64,000 bases of DNA from Microvirga sp. TS319. Lineage in GTDB: Bacteria > Pseudomonadota > Alphaproteobacteria > Rhizobiales > Beijerinckiaceae. The stretch is from contig NZ_JBGGGT010000001.1 in the NCBI RefSeq assembly GCF_041276405.1, positions 479,501 through 543,500 of the forward strand. The letters run 5' to 3'. The stretch's first letter is position 1; every line of letters begins with the position of its first letter. Of the stretch, positions 18,070 through 25,781 are shown in pieces. The notes beneath the pieces are model-generated. The model saw only the letters and a list, made by a program, of their open reading frames with translations. It was not told where the DNA came from and searched no databases. The position numbers and the translations under genes are program-made.

Positions 18070-18540
18070 TCAATCGTGGGCGGCCTCGGCCCAGAACTGC
18101 AAGCTGCGGGGATTGACCGGCGCGCCCGCTCTATCGTGGAGGGTCAGGATGTCCCGGTGAAAGGCTTGCGCCGTGTCCGGACCCACGAGCAGTCTCAGGC
18201 TGCGAATGATGCGGGTGATCCGCAGGTGATTGTGGTCCTGCCCTGTGAGCCACCAGCGCGTCCGGCTGTAAAACTGCAGCATCCGTTCCGCTGCACGCCT
18301 GAGGGTCTCCACAGCCCGGGGGTCGACCTTGATGGCGTCGATCTCGGCCTTCGTCAGAACGGGTGCATTCGGTTGGGCGATGCTGCGGGTGGGCAGGGGA
18401 AACAGCCACTGGATGTAGTCATGGACCTCTTCCAGTGTCTCGTCGGGCAGGAGGAGCACATCACCCGCGCACCGCCCACGGCTGTCGCGTCCATCGCCGG
18501 TTAAGTAAGCATGCAGCGGGCCTGAAGACGGGACCGGCAT
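18070..18540 (-). CDS. OGFr-domain protein
   Basis: 156 aa from the ATG at 18540 (AAAGGAGCG 7 nt upstream). It matches the opioid-growth-factor-receptor conserved region found in bacteria: GDGRDSRGR, LPDETLEEVHDYIQWLFPLP (residues about 35-55), VLTKAEIDAIKVD, and WLTGQDHNHLRITRIIRSLR. The bacterial function is unknown; the protein is soluble and probably all-helical. The gene stands alone and is convergent with the MarR gene. Confidence 0.85.
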   Translation of the reverse strand: MPVPSSGPLHAYLTGDGRDSRGRCAGDVLLLPDETLEEVHDYIQWLFPLPTRSIAQPNAPVLTKAEIDAIKVDPRAVETLRRAAERMLQFYSRTRWWLTGQDHNHLRITRIIRSLRLLVGPDTAQAFHRDILTLHDRAGAPVNPRSLQFWAEAAHD

Positions 18541-18678
18541 CTGTTCGCTCCTTTCTTTCGTCACGGCTCTGTGAAGGGTGACGGCACTCCAGCAATGAGA
18601 GCAGGACGGCATCACCCCCATCTGGCGGCCTCATGGCCGCGCTGTCTGGGTTTTGGACTGGCCGATGCCGATCTAGCC

Positions 18679-18951
18679 TCAGTGATGAACTGTGCGCCTC
18701 TTGTGATACGTGCGATGCCGTTGGACGCTGCCGGTGTTCTGTGGGATTCCAAGCACGCCCTTCACACCGCCGACGATGCCGCCCGCCACGCCTCCAACCG
18801 CCCCGCCGACGGCCCCGCCCACTGGACCGGCCGCACGGTGACCGACAGCTGCCCCCTGCTGGGCTCCACGGACAACTCCCTGCGCATGACCGGCACCCGG
18901 CAGAGCAAGAACGGCGAGGCTGATCGCGGAAAGTAGAACGGATGCTTTCAT
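18679..18951 (-). CDS. Small glycine-rich exported protein
   Basis: 90 aa from the ATG at 18951, which has AGAGGAGC 7 nt upstream. Residues 1-22 (MKASVLLSAISLAVLALPGA) form a signal peptide. The mature protein has a glycine-zipper-like repeat (GGAVGGAVGGVAGGIVGG) followed by a basic His-rich tail (RHRTYHKRRTVHH). It is likely a periplasmic or envelope-associated small protein. No family was assigned with certainty. Confidence 0.75.
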   Translation of the reverse strand: MKASVLLSAISLAVLALPGAGHAQGVVRGAQQGAAVGHRAAGPVGGAVGGAVGGVAGGIVGGVKGVLGIPQNTGSVQRHRTYHKRRTVHH

Positions 18952-19097
18952 CAGGGTTGCTCCTCTTTGCGAAGAGATCAAACCCAAGCCTCGCGGGAGG
19001 TTCCTTGCCTGGCCCATGTCTGATCGTAACGCCGGTAAAAACCCTGTCCGACGATGAGGTGCCGGCCCTTCTTGAGCCAAGGCGGGCTCACCTCCGG

Positions 19098-19173
19098 GAG
19101 CGCATAGCCAAGCCGATAGGCCATCCGGCGTTCAATTGGAGGGTCCTGGGTTCGAGGCCCAGCGCGCTCACCA
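19098..19173 (+). tRNA. tRNA-like sequence (possible pseudo-tRNA or attachment-site remnant)
   Basis: Exactly 76 nt ending in CCA. The acceptor halves GAGCGCA (19098-19104) and CGCGCTC (19163-19169) pair at six of seven positions. The T arm is perfect: CTGGG-TTCGAGG-CCCAG. TA at positions 8-9 and a D-arm-like AGCC/GGC follow tRNA layout. The anticodon arm (TCCGG/TTGGA, loop CGTTCAA) pairs only with G-T wobble and lacks U33, so the identity is uncertain (positions 34-36 read TTC). It could be a decayed tRNA or the 3' footprint left by an integrating element. Confidence 0.45.
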
Positions 19174-19360
19174 ATAATTTCAAAGGGTTACCGGAAACTT
19201 CGCTTTGAACCGTTTTCTCCCAGGTAGCCAATGGTCGGCCACACGATCTCTCTGGCGGCTTGTTATCCTCGGCATACGACCGCGGCCTAAAGGCTGATCG
19301 GCCGCTGTACAGGATCGGGTTTGACATCGAACCCACATCCGATGAAGTCAGTCTACGTTT

Positions 19361-19410
19361 GGAGCATCTTTTCCCGCGAAGCCGATCCCCACTTTTGCGT
19401 TCGATGCTCC
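19361..19410. repeat. Dispersed palindromic repeat unit
   Basis: GGAGCATC (19361-19368) and GATGCTCC (19403-19410) enclose TTTTCCCGCG and CCCCACTTTTGCG. A partial unit (CATCGAACCCACATCCGATG) lies just before it at about 19325-19344. It sits 70 bp upstream of the nitrile hydratase operon. Confidence 0.7.
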
Positions 19411-19478
19411 AGGCTGGTCTTGCTACCATCATCCGGTTAGCATGGCCCGACTCATCCGAGCAGGCGAGGGCGGTACGT

Positions 19479-20105
19479 ATGGGGCACGACCATCACCACG
19501 ATCATGACGACCACAGCCATCTCTCGGAGATCGAGCTGCGGGTGCGCGCACTCGAGTCCATCCTGGTCGAGAAAGGCTATGTTGATCCTGCGGCCATTGA
19601 CGTACTGATCGAGACCTATGAGGTTAAGGTTGGACCCCGCAATGGCGCCAAGGTGGTGGCCAAGGCCTGGTCCGATCCGACGTACCGGGAGTGGCTCCGA
19701 ACCGACGCGACAGCCGCGATCGCGTCCTTAGGCTTCGTCGGACGCCAGGGCGAGCACATGGTGGCACTCGAGAACACGCCCGAGCAGCACAACATGGTGG
19801 TGTGCACCCTCTGCTCCTGCTATCCCTGGCCGGTGCTCGGCCTTCCCCCCGTCTGGTATAAGTCCGCACCCTACCGCTCTCGGGCTGTCCTTGATCCTCG
19901 CGCGGTTCTCGCCGAGTTTGGGGTCGACTTGCCGGAGACCACCCGTGTCCGTGTCTGGGACTCGACCGCAGAGGTCAGGTACCTCGTGATCCCGATCCGT
20001 CCCGAAGGCACGGAGGGCATGAGCGAGGAGGCATTGGCCGAACTCGTCACCCGCGACTCCATGATCGGCACCGGCCTTGCTCTGCAGCCGGAGGCCGTTC
20101 AATGA
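19479..20105 (+). CDS. nthA: Nitrile hydratase alpha subunit (cobalt type)
   Basis: 208 aa from the ATG at 19479 (GAGGG 7 nt upstream); an upstream-open frame exists but runs through a palindromic repeat. The metal-binding claw VCTLCSC is at residues 108-114 (C109, C112, C114), with Thr in the second place as in Co(III)-type enzymes rather than Ser of Fe type. The N-terminus is His/Asp-rich ([14 protein letters not shown]) and could help load metal. The enzyme hydrates nitriles to amides as an alpha-beta heterodimer. The stop overlaps the beta start (ATGA). Amides produced could feed the amidases at 9494 or 52864, but those are not in this operon. Confidence 0.96.
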   Translation: MGHDHHHDHDDHSHLSEIELRVRALESILVEKGYVDPAAIDVLIETYEVKVGPRNGAKVVAKAWSDPTYREWLRTDATAAIASLGFVGRQGEHMVALENTPEQHNMVVCTLCSCYPWPVLGLPPVWYKSAPYRSRAVLDPRAVLAEFGVDLPETTRVRVWDSTAEVRYLVIPIRPEGTEGMSEEALAELVTRDSMIGTGLALQPEAVQ

Positions 20106-20761
20106 ATGGCGCTCAAGATCTCGGCGGCATGATGGGCTTTGGCCCGATCCGGATCGAGCAGGACGAGGCAAGGTTCCATGCCGAGTGGGAGCGGCGGGCC
20201 TTTGGCCTCACCCTGGCAATGGGGGCGACGGGAAGCTGGAACCTCGATATGAGCCGGCATGCCAGGGAAAGCCTGCCACCACCGGAGTATCTCACCTCGA
20301 GCTACTATGAGATCTGGACGAAGGGGGTCGAAAAGCTGGTTGTCGCAACCGGTCTCGTCTCTGCGGAGGAGTTGAAGCGTGGGCGGGCCCTGGCGCAGCC
20401 AGCGCCGATCAAGCGGGTGCTCAAGGCGGAGGACGTGCCGGCAGTGTTGGCCCGCGGCGGCCCGGCGGAGCGCTCGATCGGGCAGCCGGCGCGCTTTGCC
20501 GTCGGTGACCGGGTCCGCACCCGCACCATGCACCCCCAGGGCCATACCCGCCTGCCGCGTTATGCTCGGGATAAGACGGGCGTCGTCGAGTTGGTGCATG
20601 GAGGCCATGTGCTCCCGGATGCAAATGCACATGGCCAAGGCGAGCAGCCGCAATGGCTCTACACAATCAGCTTCTCTGGGCCAGAACTGTGGGGGGAGCA
20701 GACGGATCCAACCATCAGCGTCTCGATTGATGCCTGGGAGAGCTACCTTGAGCCTGCATGA
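20102..20761 (+). CDS. nthB: Nitrile hydratase beta subunit
   Basis: 219 aa, normal length. Starts [16 protein letters not shown] as in the family, followed by the C-terminal barrel domain [24 protein letters not shown] (residues about 135-160) and [20 protein letters not shown] at the end. It pairs with the alpha subunit to form the active enzyme. The 4-nt overlap with nthA implies coupled translation. Confidence 0.95.
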   Translation: MNGAQDLGGMMGFGPIRIEQDEARFHAEWERRAFGLTLAMGATGSWNLDMSRHARESLPPPEYLTSSYYEIWTKGVEKLVVATGLVSAEELKRGRALAQPAPIKRVLKAEDVPAVLARGGPAERSIGQPARFAVGDRVRTRTMHPQGHTRLPRYARDKTGVVELVHGGHVLPDANAHGQGEQPQWLYTISFSGPELWGEQTDPTISVSIDAWESYLEPA

Positions 20762-21131
20762 AGATATGACCCGCGCGGCCGCGGCGGTTGCGCCGATCCC
20801 CCGCGACGAGGATGGCGAGCCTGTCTTCCGCGAGCCGTGGGAGGCCCAGGCCTTCGCAATGACATTGGCCCTGTACGAGCGGGGTCTGTTTACCTGGACG
20901 GAATGGGCCGCAGCACTGTCAGCCGCGATCAAGCGCGCCCAAGCGGCGGGGGACTGCGACGACGGTTCGACTTACTATCAGCACTGGCTGGCCGCGATCG
21001 AGCAGTTGGTTGGCGACAAAGGCCTTGCAACCGAGCAGGCGCTCGCGGAGCGCCGGGACGCATGGGACCGTGCGGCACACGCGACGCCACATGGGCAGCC
21101 GATCTCGCTCGAGAACGATCCGCTTCGCTAA
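20748..21131 (+). CDS. Nitrile hydratase accessory protein
   Basis: 127 aa if started at TTG 20748, which has GGGAGAG 6 nt before it and overlaps the nthB end; 121 aa if started at ATG 20766, which has no clear ribosome site. The sequence FREPWEAQAFAMTLALYERG and GDCDDGSTYYQHWLAAIEQL resembles the N-terminal part of the beta subunit, as is usual for the small accessory/activator proteins that insert cobalt or exchange the alpha subunit. It completes a compact three-gene operon. Confidence 0.9.
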   Translation: MSLHEDMTRAAAAVAPIPRDEDGEPVFREPWEAQAFAMTLALYERGLFTWTEWAAALSAAIKRAQAAGDCDDGSTYYQHWLAAIEQLVGDKGLATEQALAERRDAWDRAAHATPHGQPISLENDPLR

Positions 21132-21296
21132 TCCAAGAGACACACCATGCATGCATGGCAATGACGCAGGTGGGGCGATGGATGAGCCTTGGGGCGACGC
21201 CCAGCTACATCGGGCTTGCCTGGACAGCGCACGGTCACATGGCCACTCGCGCCTTGGTCGGGGTTGGTGTGCCATTCGCGGGAGTCGGTGGGAGGC

Positions 21297-22496
21297 TCAC
21301 GCGGCTTCGGTCGACCCCGCACGCTTCGTCACGAACGCCATGATGCCCGCAGCTACCAGCATGGCTGCGCTCGCGCTGAAGGTGCTCTGATAGCCGCTCA
21401 TGTCGAACAGGAGGCCACCAACGGTCGCGCCCAAGGTGATCGCCAACTGAATGGCGGCTACCATCAGTCCGCCGCCCGCTTCGGCGTCTTCGGGCAAGGT
21501 CCGGGTCAGCCAGGTATTCCAGGCTACGGGGGCTGGGGTGCCCACCAAGCCCCACGCCCCGAGCAGGAACGCCGTTCCGGCAAGCCAGTCGCCGAAGGTG
21601 ATCAGAGCAACGGCAATCGCCGCCATCGAGAGTGGAATGGCGATCATCACGCCATACATCCCGTTCTTCAGGAAGGATCCAATGAAGGTCGTTCCGATGA
21701 GGCCGGCGACGCCCAGGAGCAGCAGGATGAGCGACAGGGTCCGAACGTCGACATGGGTCACCATCTCGAGGAACGGCCGCAGGTAGGTGAACAGCGCGAA
21801 CTGGCCCATGAAAAACAGTGTGATCGCCACCATCCCGGAGGCCACCACGGGCCGGCCGAGCAATCTGAACACGTTTCCCGAGCCCGTCGGCCGCCCAGCG
21901 TGCATGGAGGGGAGCGTTGCCAGCAGCCACAACAGCGCGACGGCTGCCAAGGGCACCACGCAGAAGAAGGCTCCCCGCCACCCGATGTACCCGCCAAGAA
22001 AGCTCCCGAGAGGCGCCGCAACAATGGAGGACAATGCAGTTCCGCCCTGCAGGATCGCCAGGGCGCGAGGCACACTGTCCTCCGGCACCAGGCGCATGAC
22101 GGCCGCGGCAGCCATCGACCAGAATCCGCCGATGGCGATGCCAAGGACCGCCCGGCCGAGCATGAGGATCGTGTAGTTCGGCGCAAGAGCCACGATCGTT
22201 CCAGAGACGATCAGCGAGAGGGCCAACACGAGCAGGACGGGGCGTCGATCCCATCGGGACGTCAGGCCCGAAATCGACAGGCTCGTGAGGACAGCAAAGA
22301 TGCCTGAGACGGAGATCGCCTGTCCGGCTTGGCCTTCGGTCATGTGAAGGTCGGCGGCGATCGGGGTCAGCAGGCTGACCGGCATGAACTCGGAGGCCAC
22401 GAGGACCATGCAGCACAGCGACATGGCAACGACTGCGCCCCATGCCGGAGAGCGGTCCGGGATTATGTCACGGGTCGAAGCGGTTCCGATTGTCAT
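21297..22496 (-). CDS. MFS transporter (drug/nucleoside efflux type)
   Basis: 399 aa with twelve predicted membrane helices. It begins AWGAVVAMSLCCMVLVASEF and has the A-motif region GLTSRWDRRPVLLV between helices 2 and 3, as in the AraJ/NepI/YdhP efflux group (DHA1-like). It likely exports drugs or metabolites by proton antiport. It is divergent from the LysR regulator at 22596, and such pairs are normally regulator and target. Confidence 0.9.
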   Translation of the reverse strand: MTIGTASTRDIIPDRSPAWGAVVAMSLCCMVLVASEFMPVSLLTPIAADLHMTEGQAGQAISVSGIFAVLTSLSISGLTSRWDRRPVLLVLALSLIVSGTIVALAPNYTILMLGRAVLGIAIGGFWSMAAAAVMRLVPEDSVPRALAILQGGTALSSIVAAPLGSFLGGYIGWRGAFFCVVPLAAVALLWLLATLPSMHAGRPTGSGNVFRLLGRPVVASGMVAITLFFMGQFALFTYLRPFLEMVTHVDVRTLSLILLLLGVAGLIGTTFIGSFLKNGMYGVMIAIPLSMAAIAVALITFGDWLAGTAFLLGAWGLVGTPAPVAWNTWLTRTLPEDAEAGGGLMVAAIQLAITLGATVGGLLFDMSGYQSTFSASAAMLVAAGIMAFVTKRAGSTEAA

Positions 22497-22595
22497 TTAT
22501 GTCTCGTGATATGTGCTCGCGGTCGCAACATAGGCTGCGCAATTGCCATGGATTAGGTGCTAAGACGCGCATGTCCCTATGAGTGGAGCTCATGA

Positions 22596-23489
22596 ATGGC
22601 CCGCGAGAACTTCAACGACCTGATTGCCTTCCTGGCTGTTGCGCGGGAGCGAAGCTTCACGAAGGCAGCGGCACAGCTCGGCGTCTCCCAATCGGCCCTG
22701 AGCCACACCGTGCGCGGCCTCGAGGAGCGGTTGGGCGTGCGGCTCCTGACCCGAACCACCCGCAGTGTGGCGCCCACTCAAGCAGGAGAGCGCCTGCTCC
22801 GGACGGCAGGCCCCAGGCTGGCCGAGATCGAGGCTGAGTTGGACGGATTGAGCGAGTTCCGGGAGAAGCCAGCCGGCACGATCAGGATCACGGCAGGCGA
22901 CCATGTCACCGAGACGATCCTCTGGCCGAAGCTCAGAACGTTTCTTCCCGACTACCCTGACATCAAGGTCGAGATTGCCCTCGATGAAACCTTGACGAAC
23001 ATCGTCGAGCAGCGGTTCGACGCGGGCGTTCGCCTCGGCGAGCAGGTTGCCAAGGACATGATCGCGGTACGCATCAGCCCCGACATCCGCTTTGCGGTGG
23101 TCGGAGCGCCGTCCTACTTCATGGAGAGACCGCGGCCCAGAACCCCTCAGGACCTCCTCGGCCATACCTGCATCAACCTGCGCCTTCCTACCTATGGCGG
23201 GCTTTATGCCTGGGAGTTCGAGCGTGATGGACACGAACTGGCCGTCCGGGTCGAGGGGCAACTCGTGTTCAACGGCATCTTCCAGGTCCTCAAGGCCGCA
23301 TTGGACGGCTTCGGGCTCGCTCACGTCCCGGAGGACATTGCGTTGCCGCACATCGCCTCCGGACGCCTCGAGCGCGTCCTCGAGGATTGTTGCCCATCAT
23401 GGACGGGGTACCACCTGTACTACCCGAGCCGTCGGCAGTCCTCCCCGGCCTTCAACCTCGTTGTCGAGGCTCTGCGCCATCGAGGGTGA
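22596..23489 (+). CDS. LysR-family transcriptional regulator
   Basis: 297 aa. The N-terminal winged HTH is textbook (FNDLIAFLAVARERSFTKAA, then LGVSQSALSHTVRGLEERLG and LLTRTTRSVAPTQAGERLL). The C-terminal ligand-binding half starts near residue 90 (GTIRITAGDHVTETILWPKL). Activator or repressor, probably of the divergent MFS gene 99 bp away. The effector is unknown. Confidence 0.94.
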   Translation: MARENFNDLIAFLAVARERSFTKAAAQLGVSQSALSHTVRGLEERLGVRLLTRTTRSVAPTQAGERLLRTAGPRLAEIEAELDGLSEFREKPAGTIRITAGDHVTETILWPKLRTFLPDYPDIKVEIALDETLTNIVEQRFDAGVRLGEQVAKDMIAVRISPDIRFAVVGAPSYFMERPRPRTPQDLLGHTCINLRLPTYGGLYAWEFERDGHELAVRVEGQLVFNGIFQVLKAALDGFGLAHVPEDIALPHIASGRLERVLEDCCPSWTGYHLYYPSRRQSSPAFNLVVEALRHRG

Positions 23490-23581
23490 TACATCGTCAT
23501 CGGCAGCGTGAGAGTGGATTTACCTGAGCGCAAGACAGACTTCCTCGGTTCCCCTGCTTGCGCCGCACGATCTCAGTTGGA

Positions 23582-24222
23582 TTACCCGAATTCAGGTGAG
23601 GTCTTCTGCATAGACGGCCGCTGACTGGTTCTCTCCCACCATTGCCGCAGCCCGGATGTCGGCTTGAGCAGAGTTTCGGCGTCTGGGGTCATTGTCAGAA
23701 GGGCAAAGATCGGCCCAAGGAAGCAGTCGGCCAGGGTAATCTCTGGCCCGGCGAGGAACTCATTTGCCCCCTTAAGACGCTCGAACTCCGACAGGCAGAG
23801 CTGCACAGTGTCCAACGACTCCTGTACGATGCTCTCGTTAGCCTGGGCTCCCTGCATCGGAACGACAAGGCGCTGCCACACCAGCTTACGAATGATCGCC
23901 TCGTACGCGTATGAGTCGATGATGCCGATGATCTGATCCATGCGGGCCGCGTGCTTGGGGTCGGATGGCTACAGGGATGGGCCCGAGAATACGCGGTCGA
24001 TGTACCGCGCGATGGCGATCGATTCATACAGGGAGAAGCCATCCTGCTCGAAGCTTGGCACTTTGGCAAAGGGATGACGGCCGATGTGACTGGCTGCGTG
24101 GGCCTCTCCCATCATGATGTTGACCGGCTTTAGTTCGTCGTCGACGCCTTTTCCTCGAGCACGAGCTGAACCGTAGGGGTATAGGTGCTAAAGGACAGGC
24201 CATAGATGATCGGGGCTGCCAT
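23582..24222 (-). pseudogene. Glutathione S-transferase pseudogene
   Basis: On the minus strand an ATG at 24222, with GGGAGGAGA upstream, opens a GST N-terminal thioredoxin-fold domain (MAAPIIYGLSFSTYTPTVQL). A one-base deletion near 24145 (in AAAAGGCGTCGACG) shifts the frame. The correct frame then resumes with ELKPVNIMMGEAHAAS and FEQDGFSLYESIAIARYIDR, is cut by TAG at 23969-23971, and continues as the C-terminal helical domain to 23582 (FLAGPEITLADCFLGPIF). One frameshift plus one nonsense codon mean no functional GST, although the rest is well preserved. Confidence 0.8.
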
Positions 24223-24305
24223 AATCTCCTCCCAGGTCGGTCAATAATTGGAGAATAGGCTTCTCGACACGTCAATGGGCGCAATGGGATGGGACCGATA
24301 GTGAG

Positions 24306-25304
24306 ATGATCAGTGTCGCAGAGCAAACCTACGATACTGGCTCTGCTGCATTCGGTGGGGCAGCTCCTCTCGGATCGAAAGCTCGACATCGATGTCATGA
24401 AAAAGCCAAGGTATCCGACCCTGATGGCCCCATGAGCAAAGCCCCGAAGCGCCCCAGCCAACGGAACGACCTCCAACAGCAGGATAATGGGGGTGGTACG
24501 CTACGCTCCTCAAAAGCTCCTGGCCGCAAGCCACGAAATGCGCCAAATCGCAGAGCAGAGACCGCTTTGGACACCTCGAGCGCCGAGTTGCCGAGCGGTG
24601 CCAGAGATCCAGAAGGAAACATGCCTGCTACCCTCCTGTCAGCACAGGAGGACACTGACGCCAAAGCCCGCAACCTCACGGCCGAGGGCGATCAAATGAG
24701 AGAGGGGCAACAAGACCCTGGTAGAGAGATCCGGGACGAACCCAACCAGCACACACAGGGGAGCATGTCCGCGAAGGCCATTGACCGGGAAGATGCCAAT
24801 CAGACCGGCGAAAGCAATCTGCTCCGCTTCGCCCTTGGCGCAGAGCATGAAGCCGATCAGATTCAGGTGCCAGCCGACCATCGTGCAATCATTCCCGAAG
24901 TCAGACAGGAAAGCCATGAGAGTGCTGAAAATCGAGCCTGTCCTGGTCTGGGCAATGAGGCACCACGAGTGGAAGGGGTGGAAACCTCACCTTTCAGAGC
25001 CGCGCCGGACCTCGATGGAAGCGCCTCAGGTCATGTAAAAGTCTGGTCTCAGGACACCGCGACGCATCACAGGCAACAGGCTGGTGGATTTGGCGAGCCT
25101 GCCAACCCGATCTACATCTTGGCGGCGATTACGCTGGGCCTTCCGGCTCTGGCGCTGATTGCGCTGGTCGGGATGAACCCTGGTGTTCAGGACGGGACCT
25201 TCATGACCCTCCTGACATTCCTCGTGATCTCAGCCTTCGTGATTGCCGCCGTATTCGAGATCAAGAGGCTGGCGGATCAACGCTCCAACGTGGATGATCA
25301 TTAG
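24306..25304 (+). CDS. Hypothetical protein with two C-terminal membrane segments (doubtful)
   Basis: 332 codons. The first about 255 residues are hydrophilic, low-complexity and disordered-looking. The end is convincing membrane protein: NPIYILAAITLGLPALALIA, then FMTLLTFLVISAFVIAAVFE followed by a basic KRLADQR. Possibly only the last 70-80 codons belong to a real gene, with the upstream frame open by chance. On the minus strand, frames at 24639-24917 and 24395-24679 are hydrophobic and equally open, so the coding strand of 24306-24920 is unsettled. No family was recognised. Confidence 0.35.
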   Translation: MISVAEQTYDTGSAAFGGAAPLGSKARHRCHEKAKVSDPDGPMSKAPKRPSQRNDLQQQDNGGGTLRSSKAPGRKPRNAPNRRAETALDTSSAELPSGARDPEGNMPATLLSAQEDTDAKARNLTAEGDQMREGQQDPGREIRDEPNQHTQGSMSAKAIDREDANQTGESNLLRFALGAEHEADQIQVPADHRAIIPEVRQESHESAENRACPGLGNEAPRVEGVETSPFRAAPDLDGSASGHVKVWSQDTATHHRQQAGGFGEPANPIYILAAITLGLPALALIALVGMNPGVQDGTFMTLLTFLVISAFVIAAVFEIKRLADQRSNVDDH

Positions 25305-25309
25305 GTGAC

Positions 25310-25515
25310 CATTGCGCCTGAGGGGCGAGCGTACTCCGGACCGAATTTGATGGCTCAGCGTCGGACGGCCTCGCAAGACACCAGGATGCCGCGTCCCAGC
25401 AGCATTTTCTCGACCGATAGCAGCCTCATAGTAACCTGAAATAGAGCCATGCCGCATAGGCGATGCTCACAGGTGGAAAGCAGTGGCGGTTGTAGCTGAC
25501 GGGCTTGGTCATGCC
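25310..25515 (-). mobile_element. Decayed IS6-type transposase N-terminus at island edge
   Basis: The minus strand reads MTKPVSYNRHCFPPVSIAYA, then (frame-shifted) EKMLLGRGILVSCEAVRR, a stop, and AIKFGPEYAR. This is the order of the common transposase N-terminus (MTKPISYKRHRFPPEIIAHA ... EEMLLERGIVVSYETVRRW ... IKFGPEYAR). At least one frameshift and one stop are present and the catalytic half is absent. It marks the left edge of the AT-richer island. Confidence 0.65.
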
Positions 25516-25702
25516 AGTCTATCTACACAGCTTACCCTCATCCTCGGTTCAATGTGACAACGCTTCCTCATCAAGCCGAGGCAGAAGGCACTGTCTCAGT
25601 CATATTGTATCATATATTGTGGCGGCGATTTCACAGCTTCGCTCATGGATTACATATCGGGATAGCCATCCTTGGACTTGGCGGAGACATGGATTGGCTT
25701 AA
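25511..25702 (+). CDS. Short Ser/Cys-containing ORF upstream of the cyclase gene (speculative)
   Basis: 63 codons from ATG 25511 (MPVYLHSLPSSSVQCDNASS and on), with a Ser-rich middle, two Cys and a basic/Trp C-terminus. No ribosome-binding site of note, and the first bases overlap the IS scar. It is listed only because YcaO/TfuA systems act on a peptide or protein substrate and this is the only short plus-strand frame of useful size inside the island. It may well be non-coding. Confidence 0.15.
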   Translation: MPVYLHSLPSSSVQCDNASSSSRGRRHCLSHIVSYIVAAISQLRSWITYRDSHPWTWRRHGLA

Positions 25703-25781
25703 TATATAGCGAAACGAGAGCCGAAGCCGCATGGAGTTCCAATAGCCTTAGTGAGGTCCGCCTCCTGTGACGTAGTGGGAC

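Noticed and set aside
21189..22307. Plus-strand open frame of 372 codons
   Set aside because: It is antisense to the MFS transporter, very rich in Gly, His, Gln and Arg, the usual sign of a shadow frame in GC-rich DNA.
24639..24917. Minus-strand hydrophobic frame opposite the 24306 ORF
   Set aside because: It reads like membrane protein but is short, lacks a good ribosome site, and its continuation is frame-broken; noted as an ambiguity instead.
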